Counted from the stretch's first letter, positions 19,615 through 31,809 are shown. The stretch is 64,000 bases of DNA from Cornus controversa (GCA_026545225.1 CM048852.1:7922501-7986500); one strand, 5' to 3'. Translations and numbers: made by a program. Notes: generated by a model from the sequence alone, not told the origin.

Positions 19615-20112
19615 CTAAGACAACAATGGGACATAAAACATTAAAAATATTGAGCAAAATTTTTGCACAAATTGATTGGGTTCCATTGTGGAGCTAAATG
19701 CTGACAGAAAATTTATAACCAATTTTTAGTAATAAGGAAACATATAGATACTCTCAAAATAATTAACACCATAAATTTGAGAGCTTCATATATATTATTG
19801 GATAATACTTGGTCCTGCCCTGGCAGTATCAACATCATCCTCTATGCTTATGTGGACCAATGAGTGTGTAGATAGGAGTTGAAGAGACAAAAAAAGAAAA
19901 ACAATAAATAATGAACTTTCCGTTTAACCAACAAGAAGATGGATCCATTTTAAAAAAAATAAAATTTTGGACAGTTATTTTAATTCTATTGGTCCACATA
20001 AACAGGGAGGATGATATTAGTGCTGCCAAGACAGAACTCAAGTATTATCCTATATTAGGCCCACACCTGATAGCTTAACCTTTAGGCCAGGTGATTGTCT
20101 AACATACCATCT
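19615..20112. other. AUG4 intron sequence, no further exon seen
   Basis: It contains a diverged inverted pair: TACTTGGTCCTGCCCTGGCA to ATGTGGACCAA near 19,806-19,860, and the TTGGTCCACATAAAC to CTGCCAAGACAGAACTC side near 19,988-20,040. This suggests a small MITE of about 240 bp. Confidence 0.4.
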
Positions 20113-20829
20113 AGAAAGCACAGACACTTCGTATAGGGGTGCCGTGTCCGTGTCGGACACTCGGACACTCCTCGGACACTCGGACACTCCTCGGACACGT
20201 GTCGGACATTCCGTAGAAGTGTCCTGGAATTTTTTTTTTTAGGACACGGCTGGGACACGGCAAGGACACGCGGGGGACACGGCAAGGACACGCGGGGTAC
20301 ATTTTGTAATTTTTAAAAGTGCAAAAAAACCCCTGAACTTTTGCAAAGTTACAAAAAGACCCCTTTGAACTATTTTTTTTAGCATTTCAGCCCCTCATCT
20401 TCTAAAAATTGACATATTGACCCCTTGAAATAACTATAATGACATATATCATTTAATATGACTATTATGCCCTTTTCTATATAAATATAGTATTTTCTAA
20501 AATAAAAAATTTTAAAAATAAAAAATAGTTAGATAAAATTCCTAAATAATAAATTTAGAAACAAAAAAAATAAAAAAGCCAATATAATGAACATCCTTTT
20601 TGAAAATACATTAATTACTTGATAATAAATTGAAGTATTTGTGTGATTTATTATTTTTTTATTGTTAAATTTATGATATTGTGGATATTGGTTAACTTGT
20701 TGAATATATATTAATATATTATTTCATAGCCGTATCCCCGCCGTGTCGTGTCCTGTTTTTTTGAAATTTGCCGTATCGCCGTGTCCGTGTCGTGTCGTAC
20801 CCGTGTCCCGTGTCCGTGTCCATGCTTCT
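20113..20829. mobile_element. TIR element with GGACACG-rich subterminal repeats (MULE-like)
   Basis: The left end AGAAAGCACAGACAC and the complement of the right end AGAAGCATGGACACGG form inverted repeats. Both arms are crowded with GGACACGG/CGGACACTC repeats. The flanks carry similar TAACATACCAT and TAGCATACCAT, an imperfect 11-bp duplication offset by 2 bp on the left. The interior has no ORF. Minus-strand ORFs over the arms (many SLPCPSRV-like repeats) come from the repeats. Confidence 0.6.
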
Positions 20830-22366
20830 TAGCATACCATCCTAGCTTTTCTGGACAAGTGGCTGTCTAATAATTGCAATTCATTTTCTAACATACTATC
20901 TGAGCTTAACCTTTAGAGGAACTACGAAAAGCTTACTTTGCGGATGGAAAACAAAGAAACTTAGATATCTAGGCTTCAAGCAGTAAACAATTTGAAACAT
21001 CTCAGAATTTTGCATGCTAAAAACAGCTTCAGCCAACGAGTGTGATTCAACAAATGTATCATACTCCAAACTAACTGATATCTAGTCAATTGAATTGCAA
21101 AACAAAAAGAAAAACCACAAGGAAACAAAATTTCATGTCGCCTTTCATAAGTACAAGTTATCATACCACCAGTGCCATCTACAAATTAAGGACAAGTAGA
21201 ATGCTGAAAGCTTCCTTTTTTTTTTTCCCTTCCTCTAATGAATACAACACAAATAAAACATCCTTGCGGAACTTAGACCCTACACCTCCAATTTGAGGTG
21301 GTAGGTGTAACCACAAGTTGATGACTAGGAGATAAAGGTAAAAAAACATAATATAATAGAGTTCACAGGTGGATTGAGATTCTCTTTTAGAGGTCTACGG
21401 CTTCTGGAGTCTGGGGATTCTCTTCCCAGTCCCTCTCTCTAGCATCTTTCTCAATGTATGGCAGAGGCATATTTATAGTCCAGAGACGAGTATTAGCTGA
21501 TGCCAAACTGAAATGAGGAAACAGTAAAATCATAATTCGTGTCCTTCTCATTGCTACACAGGTGGGCTGGTGTTGCTACTTGCTATATTGAGGATGATAA
21601 GGAAACGGTATAGGTTGCCATACTGGTGTTCAGCAAGGCTTATCCATAGAGATGAGATCCTCTTACGGATCTTCAATTCTTCGACAAGGCTATCCATGGA
21701 GAGAAGGTCCTCATGATGCTCTTCAAGTGACATTTATCTCAGTAAGAGAGGTCGCCATGTGTCTTCAAGCAGTGCTTATATGAGAGAAGAGGTTCTGACA
21801 ACAAAGCACATATAATGAGAAGGGGTTCTTGTCATGTAGAAGTGGAGCGTGTATATCTATAGAGAGGAGGTCATCGCCAATATATGCTTTCTTATAAGGC
21901 CACGGGTCTCGCTCAAAATTTGTGTGCCTCTAGAGAAGACGGTGAAGCTAGAGGTAAAAATTGAAGAGAGAAAATAAAGATCCTTCTTCTGGTGATCGAA
22001 GAATCTGATGGCTCTAGTGTTCTTAATTTTTGTTTCTCCATGTCTTTTTGGTTGCTGGTGGCTTTTCTGGTTGGGATGGCCTTCTCTTGCGGGTTATGTT
22101 TTTCAAGTAGCAGTATTTTTGCCTGCAAAGTTGTGGCGTTTCTTATCAGTATCTGGGCTGTTGTTTGGGCTGCTCTGCCAAGCAAGATACTTTATTGTGC
22201 TCTCTCACAAGATCAATTCCAATGTCTTTAGTGGTTATCCTCCTAACACTCATCCATACAAGCATTGTAGTTTTTTGCTTTTTTGTTTGTCCAGGAATGA
22301 TTCCTTTTGTAAGATGGGCTATCTTCTTGTGTTGCTCATTTACTTTTGCTATTAGTTTCAGCCTAT
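20830..22366. other. Region without a recognisable gene
   Basis: Overlapping ORFs on both strands at 21,913-22,446 (up to 115 codons) are hydrophobic on plus and Lys/Arg-rich on minus. None resembles a family I know. The region is part of the AUG4 intron. A diffuse set of GAGAAGAGGTTCT-like repeats lies at 21,640-21,880. Confidence 0.35.
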
Positions 22367-22752
22367 GCCTAATACCCATAGTAGGAAATATCACTCAATT
22401 TGACAGCTGGGTGGTAAGTAGAATCATGCAAGTTTATGTTTCTTAACTCACAACTCTAGAATGAGTCAAGAATATTAGAGATTTAGAATTCTAAGAGGGC
22501 AGTCGACAGTTTCAGATGGTTATACACACAATAAGAAATGTCACTCGATCTGACAGTTGGTGGTAAGTAAAGACGCTTGTGGTAATTGATGGGTGCCTAA
22601 TACCCATAGTAGGAAATATCACTCAATTTGACAGCTGGGTGGTAAGTGGAATCATGCAAATTTATGTTTCTTAACACACAACTCTAGAATGAGTCAAGAA
22701 TATTAGAGAATTAGAATTATAAAAGGGCACTCGGCAGTTTCAGATGGTTGAT
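22367..22752. repeat. 228-bp-spaced direct duplication beside the copia insertion
   Basis: GCCTAATACCCATAGTAGGA begins at 22,367 and at 22,595. The similarity runs about 155 bp through CAGTTTCAGATGGTT. The right copy ends just before the copia element. Confidence 0.9.
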
Positions 22753-22764
22753 TTGATGACAATG

Positions 22765-23110
22765 TGTTAAAATTAATGCCATGTCGGTGTAGTTATTTAT
22801 TTTATGTATTGTCTTGTCATTTACTTTAATGACTAAGTAGTGGGTGAGTGAAAATGTAATGGCTGGGAGTATTTTGTGGAATAATGTTTTGTACTCTGTC
22901 AGAGAGAAAAGCATAAGGCAAAACGTAAACAATGTAGAAAGTGGGTGTGGAAGCGTTTTTTTGGGAGATATACAATCCAGTAGCTACTCCTCTGTTTTTG
23001 GTTGCTTCCCCTATTTTTCCCTCTCTTTTGTGCCTTTAACTTGCTGCTCAAATTCCTTCTATTCTTCTCATTGCACAAATCTTGATAGTTGGTTGAATCT
23101 AAAGCCAACA
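22765..23110 (+). repeat. 5' LTR of the copia element
   Basis: 346 bp, beginning TGTTAAAATTAATGCC and ending CCAACA; paired with 31,218-31,563. Confidence 0.95.
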
Positions 23111-23114
23111 GAAG

Positions 23115-23127
23115 TGGTATCAGAGCC
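23115..23127 (+). other. Primer-binding site of the copia element
   Basis: TGGTATCAGAGCC is the standard initiator-methionine tRNA match of plant copia elements, four bases after the LTR end. Confidence 0.9.
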
Positions 23128-23199
23128 TCTTTCGATCAAGAAAAATTTGGGCGTGAAGGTTATTGACGGAAAAACAAACCCCGAAAATTATCGGCAGCC

Positions 23200-26100
23200 A
23201 TGGCAACTTCAAACAACCAAAATATGGGTTCTATTCCTACTTTTGATGGGGAGAACTATGATTTTTGGTGTGTGAAGATGAAAACCATATTCCTTTCTTA
23301 TGATCTTTGGGAGTATGTAGAAGAAGGATACGAAGATTCGGAGCATACGACAACTTTGACTATTGCTCAAAAGCTAAAACTGAAGGAGTACAAGAAGAAG
23401 GATGCAAAAACTCGTGCCCTGATTCGACAAGGGGTTGCTGACATTATTTTCCCAAGAATCATTAATGCAACAAAAGTAAAGGAGGCATGAAATATTCTTC
23501 AAAAGGAGTATAGAGGCACTATGAAGGTAAGAACTACAAAACTCTAATCTTTGAGAAGAGATTTTGAAAATCTGAAAATGAAAGATACGGAATTGTTGAA
23601 TGATTTTTTCACTAGATTTATGGAAGTTGTAAATCAAATGAAAACATATGGGGAAAACATTTCCGATCAAAGAATTGTTGAAAAAATTCTAATTAGTTTG
23701 CTGGAAAAATATGACCCCATTGTTGCCGTTGTTGAAGAAACTAAGGATCTTGCCAACTTGAGTGTTGAAGAACTAATGGGTTCAATGAAAACATTTGAGC
23801 AAAGATTGAATAGGCGCTCCGAAAAATCAATTGAAAGTGCCTTTCTGTCACGCCCCCAAATTTAAATACCTGGAACTTTAGTCCAGTACCTGAATTTGGT
23901 GCGCGACTTAAAATGCATAGCGTCGTTCTTACCATACATTAATCCAAAAACTTACATAATACAATTCATATATGATCATCTAGATCATCTATTACAAAAA
24001 CTTCGTCTGGAGGCCTCATCCCTCATCTTCAGAGTCAACTATGTACAGCAAAAGATAATTACATGCCAAGAAATTTACATGTAAATAGCCTCCATCATCC
24101 TGTACCGCGCTTCCATTCACTCGGTACCTGAAAATAAAAAGGGGTGAACTCAACAAGCTCAGCAAGAATTGCAAAACACTATCATTACTCAACAAATTGA
24201 CCTTGCCTTAAATTCCTATATATAAGGACTCGGACAACAATCTTTGTTGATTTCATTCACAAATTTTCTTATGATAATCAAACTCTAGTTAATTATCATA
24301 TCCGCAGTTTCTTTCACACACAGGAACCGTATTCTCAACAATTCCTTATTAAACTAATCGTCTAGATTAGCTTAACATAACCTCACATGAGCCCCGGGCT
24401 CCCCTCAAATAGATGGCATGCTTAGCCAACAAGTGGTGCGCATCGCATTGTCCCGAACTAAGGAAGCTCACACATGTGGCTGGGTTTGTATGTCTACTCA
24501 CCCAGATGGTCCCGGACCACGTCCACACAATAAGGGCACACTCCGCCCAATGGCCAAAACAAAAGGGTCATACACACCCTATAGGTAGGTCCCTGACCAT
24601 ACCTCACAAATTCTTTAGAAATTTTATCTCATTTCCACACGTTCAAGCTTTTAGGATTTACTAAATACTTTTGACATTTAATAAATCAAATCACTCTCTT
24701 AATGTGATCTTTATTCACATTAATTAAATACTTTAAGATTTCACCACTTAAGTCTTTTATAAACTTAATTATTTTAGCATAATTATGTTTATTATGCCAA
24801 AATATACGACTCTAGAACTTTTTGTAATTTTTAAAGCTTCAAAGGATATTTTCTCCAATTTTCTCTCTAAATTAAAACAAAAGGAAATCAATTGTTCTTT
24901 AAACCAACATAAATTCTTTTATAATTTATTAAATGCTTTTCACATTTAATAAATTAAAAGAGCGAATTGGGCACGTTCATAAAGCTTAAAACGTCGCTAA
25001 CCGAATCTTTAATCCTTAGGACCAACTATTCTAACTTAACAAACTCTATTGCGTTAAAACAAAAGATTTCATAAATTTTTGTAAATTATGGAGCATTCGA
25101 GAATTTTTCCCTAGAACCAACTATTCTAGCATAATTAGTTCTAAATGCATAAACATAGAATTTTTGAAAATTAAACGTAATTTATGAAGCGTAAAAAATA
25201 TTTTTCCTCCAAGTTTTAGTTTCAACCCAAAAGGAAATTCTTTAGGTTCCTTTTAAATGACATTGGACCAATTCTTAATTGTGGCTCAGTCCAATGTCAA
25301 ACCAACCATTTATCTCCTTTAAAAAAATTATTAGGCCTACTCTTAATTTCGGCCCAATCCAGTTCACCAAACAATACCCCATGTTTGAACCATGGTAGTA
25401 CACTGCCCAATTTAGAGCCCAATGAATCAAGCAAATCCTTAAACTAGCTAGCCCAAATCAACTAGCCACAAATCCAACCCAACATGCTAGCTTACTAATT
25501 AATCTACACTTGAACCTCCAGCAACCTCATTTAGCTCCATGGCCGAGACAAACCCAGCCACCATCTCCACCACCCAACCTAACCACCATCATGGCTGCCA
25601 AGGAAAAACCCACTTCCTCCTATGGCCGAAACCATGCAAGGCTCTCTCCTCATAACATCACCTAGCTGCACAAGAAGGACCCAATTCCGGCCATCTTGCC
25701 TTCACCCTCTTCAACCATAATTGAAGTCATAGCTAAAGTCCACCAGGAAAGAACCCAGCCGTGAAACTCACCCCGAACTACCGCCATGGCTGCCCAGCAC
25801 TCCACTTCCAGCAACACCCTTCCGAATACCCATTTTCAGCCGTGACCATCATCTAATTAAGCTACCACCAACTACCCAGCTATTATTAGCTGATCACCCA
25901 CATATTAAGCCATGCACAAATGCTCCAACAGCCGAAACCCAACTGCCAAACTTCACCCATCATGTTACGGTGCCACCACACCTCACCGAAGCACCATGGT
26001 TAGCCACCATGCAAAGACCCACCACCCTTCAAAATCGTGACCATGCACAGCCAACACCAACTACCATGCAATCTATATCATAGATAGTTTGACAGGAGGA

Positions 26101-26728
26101 ACTTTTAAAACATTGAAGACTCCACTGTCTTCATTTCATCTATAAACAAAATATATATACACACACATAATTCACACATTGGCACATGTCTCCTAATTTT
26201 CTCATCTTTTCCTTACCTTTGAATTTTGTCACTTAATTTTCTTAGTGAACCAGCATAAATCTTGCACTAACTTTAGCACTAAATAGCTAAAAGTTGCAAG
26301 AGATTCTCCAGTATTAACAATATAATTGATGCAAACAACTCACAACAAAATAATGAAACAGAGGTTACCCACTTAAATTATACATGCATGTTGATATATC
26401 TATATATATTTCTATATATACATAGAAATGAAAGGCAAGATTCAACTTGCCTGGTTAGTGTTCTTCTTCTCCTCTCTTCTCTTTCTCTTTTTCTTCTTCG
26501 TTTTCTCTTTCTTTTTCTTCTTCTCTTCTCCTCCTCTCTGTTTCTCTCTGTTCAGCTGAGACTGTACTTCAGTCTCTCTTTTCTTGCCCACCTTATTTTC
26601 TTACATTCAAATGTATATAATAAGTGGTCAAAACAATTGTAGCTTGGTACACATGTCACACATGCACCAACTTGTCTGCCATAAACTTCAATTCAAAGCT
26701 TCCTTTACAAGACATATACATATAGCCT

Positions 26729-26785
<57 letters not shown>

Positions 26786-27140
26786 CTCATATCCCTAATT
26801 ACACTTCTACCCCCACAAGGTCCAAAAATCACCTTTGAATCCTAATAAGATGAAGACAAGAAAAAGAAACATGATTCAAGGGTGTTACACTTTCAATCTA
26901 AGCTCAATGTTAATTTGAAAAATAATGAGAAAAACCCATCTAGTTTCAATCAATCCAAAGGTGAATCTTCTAGTGGTGGAAGATATGGAAGAGGAAGAGG
27001 AAGAAGTCCAAGAGGAAGAGGAAGAAATAATTTTGGTAGAGGTGGAAGTGTAGAGTCCACTCAACCAAAATGTGGAATTTGTAAAAGAAGTAGCCATGTT
27101 GATAAAGATTGTTGGTTTCGGGGAAAACCTCAATGTTTCA
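23200..27140 (+). pseudogene. copia gag, broken, split by a solo LTR
   Basis: It starts at ATG 23,200 (MATSNNQNMGSIPTFDGENY). The first part carries the FDGENYDFW motif of copia capsid proteins. In-frame stops occur at about 23,488 (TGA where Trp is expected) and 23,546 (TAA). A 3.0-kb solo LTR interrupts the gene at 23,846-26,889, after which the frame resumes. The second part has an Arg/Gly-rich stretch and two zinc knuckles, CGICKRSSHVDKDC and CFNCKRFGHVQKDC (about 27,070-27,175). Gag would package the element RNA; this copy cannot make a full product. Confidence 0.9.
23846..26889 (+). mobile_element. Solo LTR (3,044 bp) of a gypsy-type element inside copia gag
   Basis: The ends are TGTCACGCCCCC and GGGTGTTACA, with a perfect 5-bp target duplication CTTTC (23,841-23,845 and 26,890-26,894). 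There is no internal repeat of the ends and no retroviral ORF, so it is a solo LTR left by recombination. It contains CT- and CA-type microsatellites (about 26,460-26,575 and 26,738-26,785). Excising it plus one CTTTC restores the gag frame. The end motifs match those of 42,045, 43,657 and 51,879. Confidence 0.9.
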
Positions 27141-27249
27141 ATTGCAAAAGATTTGGGCATGTTCAAAAGGATTGTCGATTGAAAGCAAATCAACAAGCAA
27201 ATTTTTACGAAGAGCAAGAAGGTGAAACAAATATGTTCTATGCTTGTCA

Positions 27250-29540
27250 TATGGCATCGGAACAAAAGGAAGATTTGTGGTTCCTTGATAGCGGGTGTAG
27301 TAATCACATGACCGGAGATAAAAGCATATTTTTGGATATCGATACTTCGGCAAATTCTCATGTAAGAATGGGAAATGGTGCCTTAGTTCAAACAAAAGGA
27401 AAGGGTACCATTGGCATAGAAACAAAGAAGGGAAGAAAATTGATCTGAGATGTTCTACTAGTTCCAGATTTGGAGCAAAATTTGTTGAGTGTTGGACAAC
27501 TTGTAAAGCATGGGTACTCCGTTCACTTTGGTGAAGACTCTTGCAAAATCTACGACAATAAAAGAAAAAATCAGATTGTGGCAAAAATGAAGATGGAGAA
27601 AAATAGAAGCTTTGCTCTTACTTTTCCGTACTAAAAAAATGTGGCCTTGAAGATGGATGTTGTTGATGAGTCGTGGCTTTTTATAGAAGACTTGGTCACT
27701 TGAATTTTCAAAGCTTGAAGAATCTACAACAAAAGAACATGGTACATGGGTTGCCAAGTTCTATAAAAGAAGTGAAAGTAATTTGTGAAGGTTGTGCTCT
27801 TGGCAAACATCACCGAGAGTCATTTCCAAAAGAGAAGGCATGGAAAGCGAAAACACCATTAGAGCTTGTTCATACCGATGTGTGCGGGCTGATGTCAACA
27901 CCAACAAATGTAGGTAACAGGTACTTCATTATTTTTGTTGATGATTTTTCAAGAATGACATGGATTTATTTCATGAGACAAAAATCAGATGTTTTCTCTA
28001 CCATCAAAAATTTTCAAAAGCTTGTTGAAAGGCAAAGTGGCCATTTTATGAAAGTATTGAGAAGTGATAGAGGTGGAGAATATAATTCAAATGAATTTGA
28101 TAAATTTTGTGAAGATATTGGCTTGGAAAGGCAATTAACCGTTGGGTACGCTCCACAACAAAATTGTAGTAACCCTTGTGGATGGGTGTGAGTGGGCGGG
28201 TGCGAAGACAGACACTGGGTTGAGCTACCACACTGACAAGGTATAGGGTGCTCAATCCCACATCGCCTGGGTGTGGAAAAGGGGATGTGCTTATATGTAG
28301 TATGTTCTCTTCAAATGGTATGAGGCCTTTTGGGGTAAAACCCAAGAGCAAAATCGTGCGGGCTCAGGCCCAAAACGGACAATATCATACCATGTGTTGG
28401 AGCGGGGTATTACAATTGGTATCAGAGCCTGAACCCAGCCGAAAGTGTGCCGACGAGGACGTCGGACCTCATAGGGGGGTGGATTGTAGTAGCCCTTGTG
28501 GACTGGTGTGAGTGGGCGGGTGTGAAGACAGACATTGGGCAGAGCTACCACACTGACAGGGTACAGGGTGCTCAATCCCACATCACCTAGGTGTGAAAAA
28601 GGGGATGTGCTTATATGTAGTATGTTATCTTCAAATGGTATGAGGCCTTTTGGGATAAAACCCAAGAACAAAATCATGCGGGCTCAGGCCCAAAGCGGAT
28701 AATATTATACTATGTGTTGAAGTGGGATATTACAGTTGGTATCAGAGCCTGAACCCAGCTGGAAGTGTGCCGACGAGGACGTCGGGCCTCGTAGGGGGGT
28801 GGATTTTAGTAACCCTTGTGGACGGGTGTGAGTGGGCCGGTGCGAAGACAGACACTGGGCAGAGCTATCACACTGAAAGGGTACAGGGTGCTCAATCTCA
28901 CATTGCCTGGGTATGGAAAAAGGGATATGCTTATATGTAGTATGTTCTTTTCAAATGGTATGAGGCCTTTTGGGGTAAATCCCAAGAGCAAAACTGTGCG
29001 GGCTCAGGCCCAAAGCGGACAATATCATACCATGTGTTGGAGCTAGGTATTACAAAAATGGAGTGGCGGAAAGGAAGAATAGAACAATTGTTGAAATGGA
29101 AAAATCAATGCTTCATGAAAAGGGGCTGCCCAAGTTCTTTTGGGGTGAAGCCGTGTATACGACCGTTTACTTGATGAATAGATGTCCAACAAAATCCGTG
29201 GAGAACAAATCTCCATTTGAAGCATGGAGTGGAAGGAAGCCATTTGTTAATCACTTGAAAGTATTTGGTTGTATTTGCTTTGCTCATGTTCCAAAAGAAG
29301 TAAGGCACAAGCTTGATGAAACTAGTGGAAAGTGCATCTTTGTGGGTTATAGCTCAAAATCAAAGGGCTATAGACTCTTCAATTTGAAAAAGAATAAATT
29401 GATCATTTGTAGAGATGTTCTCTTTAATGAGAAGTCCTTTTGGGATTGGAAAGAGAAGAAAGTTCAAAATCAAGTCATCACTTTCAATGAAGAACTGGAA
29501 AATCAAGAAGATGAAGATGAATATGTGGTTGAAGCTTCAT
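27250..29540 (+). pseudogene. copia protease and integrase, broken, split by a TRIM
   Basis: The protease active-site motif WFLDSGCSNHMTG is at about 27,281-27,318. A TGA at 27,446 interrupts the frame. A one-base frameshift lies near 27,683, just before YRRLGHLNF. The integrase zinc region (H..H, then CEGCALGKHH) and catalytic core follow: HTDVCG, FVDDFSR, then RSDRGGEYNSNEF. The core is cut right after YAPQQN by the tandem TRIM (28,165-29,054) and resumes as GVAERKNRT at 29,060. The integrase C-terminal region (FGCICFAHVP, KCIFVGYSSKSKGYRLFN) ends at TAA 29,540. Confidence 0.92.
28165..29054 (+). mobile_element. Tandem TRIM: three LTRs, two internal regions
   Basis: LTRs of exactly 250 bp each lie at 28,165-28,414, 28,485-28,734 and 28,805-29,054, separated by two 70-bp interiors, for a strict 320-bp period. 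Each interior starts with TTGGTATCAGAGCCTGAACC (initiator-Met PBS) and ends in the purine tract TAGGGGGGTGGAT. The LTRs run TGTAGTARCCC..TATTACA; the third starts TTTAG. The target duplication AAAAT (28,160-28,164, 29,055-29,059) flanks the whole array, so it inserted as, or became, one unit. There is no coding capacity, as expected for terminal-repeat retrotransposons in miniature. Confidence 0.93.
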
Positions 29541-29545
29541 AAGAA

Positions 29546-31200
29546 ATGTCTCCAACAGCTAGCTCACAATTAACTCCAACTTCTCCATCAATCTCAAGCT
29601 CCTCATCTCCAAGCTTAACTCCAAAGAGAATGAGAAGTCTTAGTGATGTGTATGCTAGTTGCAATTTTTGTGTTATTGAACCGGAAAGCTTCGAAGAAAC
29701 AATTAAAGAGGAGGCATGGAAGAAAGCTATGGAAGAAGAAATTAATGTGATTGACAAAAACAAAACTTGGGAGTTGGTAGAGAAGCCGGAAGACAAGGAA
29801 GTGATTGGCGTGAAGTGGATCTTCAAAACCAAATTCAATCCGGATGGTTCTATTCAAAAGAACAAAGCAAGACTTGTGGCAAAAGGCTATTCTCAACAGC
29901 CCAGAATTGATTTTCAAGAGACTTTTACACCGGTGGCTCGACTTGATACAATAAGAGCTCTCATTGCATTGGTGGCTCAAAAGGGTTGTTTCTTGTATCA
30001 ACTTGATATAAAATCAGCCTTCTTGAATGGTGTTTTGAAAGAGGAAGTCTATGTGGCACAATCTCAAGGCTTTGTTACAAAAGGTGAAGAAGAGAAGGTG
30101 TACAAGTTGAAGAAGGCTTTGTATGGCCTAAAACAAGCACCCCGGGCATGGTATAGTGAGATTGATGCTTACTTAAATGAAAAATGCTTTCAAAGAAGCA
30201 AAAGTGAGCCAACTTTGTACTTCAAGACACAAGGTAAATCCTGTATCCTTATTGTCTCTCTTTATGTTGATGATTTGGTGTTTACCGGTAGTGATGAAAA
30301 AATGATTCATGATTTTAAGAAAGAGATGATGAAAAAGTATGAAATGAGTGATTTGGGTTTGTTGCATTACTTCTTGGGCATTGAAATTTATCAAAAGAAA
30401 GAAGAAGTTTTTATTTCCCAAAAGAAGTATGCAAAAACTCTTTTTGAAAAATTTTGAATGATGAATTGCAAATCAGTTTGCACTCCTTTGGTTGTGAATG
30501 AAAAATTGTTGAAAGAAGATGGAAGCAAAGAATCGGATGCGTCTCTCTATAGAAGCTTGGTTGGAAGCTTATTGTATTTGACGGCTACAAGACTGGATGT
30601 CATGTATGCTACGAGCTTGTTGTCTTAGTTTATGCACAAACCAAGTCAAATACATTTTGGGGGTGCAAAAAGAGTGTTGAGATACATACAAGGTACACTT
30701 GATTTTGGTATCTTGTTTGAGAAAAATGTTGATCCAAAATTGTTTGGATTTTGTGATAGTGATTGGGTCAGATGTGTTGATGATATGAAAAGCACCTCCG
30801 GGTATGCATTCTCTCTTGGTTTAGGAGTATTTTCTTGGGTGTCTAAGAAGTAACAAACAGTGGCACAGTCAACTATCGAGGCTGAATATATTTCAGCATC
30901 ATTGGCAACTACACAAGCAATTTGGCTAAGAAGAATTTTAGAAAATGTTGGTGAGAAGCAAGGAGAAGCTACTCCAATTTTGTGCGACAACAAATCAGCC
31001 ATTGTAGTAACAAAGAATCCCGTCTACCACAGCTAAACAAAACTTATTGCCATCAAGCATCATTTTATTAGAGAAGCCGTAGAAGATGAAGAGATTCAAC
31101 TCAAGTATTGCAAAACCGAATATCAAGTTGCAGACATTTTCACAAAAGCTTTACCAAGAGATAAGTTTCAATTTCTAAGAGAAATGTTGGGTGTTACAAA
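29546..31200 (+). pseudogene. copia reverse transcriptase and RNase H, broken
   Basis: The RT starts at about 29,690 with [17 protein letters not shown] and shows [54 protein letters not shown] and the catalytic [11 protein letters not shown] (about 30,255-30,290). Stops at 30,456 (TGA), 30,627 (TAG), 30,851 (TAA) and about 31,034 (TAA) break the RT connection and RNase H. The RNase H region has [24 protein letters not shown] and LCDNKSAI. The frame ends just before the polypurine tract. Confidence 0.93.
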
Positions 31201-31208
31201 ATGGCATT

Positions 31209-31217
31209 AAGGGGGAG
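31209..31217 (+). other. Polypurine tract of the copia element
   Basis: AAGGGGGAG lies immediately before the right LTR. Confidence 0.85.
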
Positions 31218-31563
31218 TGTTAAAATTAATGCCATGTCTGTGTAGTTATTTATTTTATGTATTGTCTTGTCATTTACTTTAATGACTAAGTAGTGGGTGA
31301 GTGAAAATGTAATGGCTGAGAGTATTTTGTGGGATAATGTTTTGTACTGGGTTAGAGAGAAAAGCAGAAGGCAAAACGTAAACAATGTAGAAAGTGGGTG
31401 TGCAAGCATTTTTTTGGGAGATATACAATCCAGTAGCTACTCCTCTATTTTTGGTTGCTTCCCCTGTTTTTTCCTCTCTTTTGTGCCTTTAACTTGCTGC
31501 TTAAATTCCTTCTATTCTTCTCATTGTACAAATCTTGATAGTTGGTTGAATCTAAAGCCAACG
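31218..31563 (+). repeat. 3' LTR of the copia element
   Basis: 346 bp, ending CCAACG (mutated from CCAACA) before the target duplication CAATG. Confidence 0.95.
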
Positions 31564-31809
31564 CAATGAAAGGGTTTTGAAAAGTTAAAAACCCATTGTT
31601 ATTGTTGAAACATAAGCAATCCTCGTCCAAATTGTAGAATTTCTCTCAGTTGTTTTTATCACTGCATTATGCTTCTTGGGATGCTAACTGCTTGAAGAAT
31701 CTCTTCAAATTACTCCAAGCATATTTTAAATTCACTATGAATGATACAAGGCTAAGCAATATTAACCGTTTAAAAAAGGAATTATATAAAAGTAACTGAT
31801 GAGATGAGC

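Larger units (their letters stand above)
22765..31563 (+). mobile_element. Ty1/copia retrotransposon, inactivated, with two nested insertions
   Basis: It has 346-bp LTRs at both ends and a 5-bp target duplication CAATG (22,760-22,764 and 31,564-31,568). A PBS matching initiator-Met tRNA starts 4 bases after the left LTR, and a purine tract precedes the right LTR. The gene order gag, zinc knuckles, protease, integrase, RT, RNase H is that of copia. Excluding the 3,044-bp solo LTR and 890-bp TRIM insertions (plus duplicated 5-bp sites), the element is about 4.9 kb, normal for copia. By eye the LTRs differ at about 15 of 346 positions. Many stops and some frameshifts make it non-functional. It sits in the AUG4 intron, in the opposite orientation. 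Confidence 0.95.

Noticed and set aside
20082..20302. Minus-strand ORFs with repeated PCPSRV-like peptides
   Set aside because: Read from the GGACACG subterminal repeats of a TIR element.
22844..23275. 143-codon ORF at the left edge of copia
   Set aside because: It runs through the LTR, PBS and gag start in the wrong frame.
23846..26889. Full-length gypsy element in copia gag
   Set aside because: No internal copy of the ends, no PBS, no pol-type ORF; the 3-kb size with one pair of ends fits a solo LTR.
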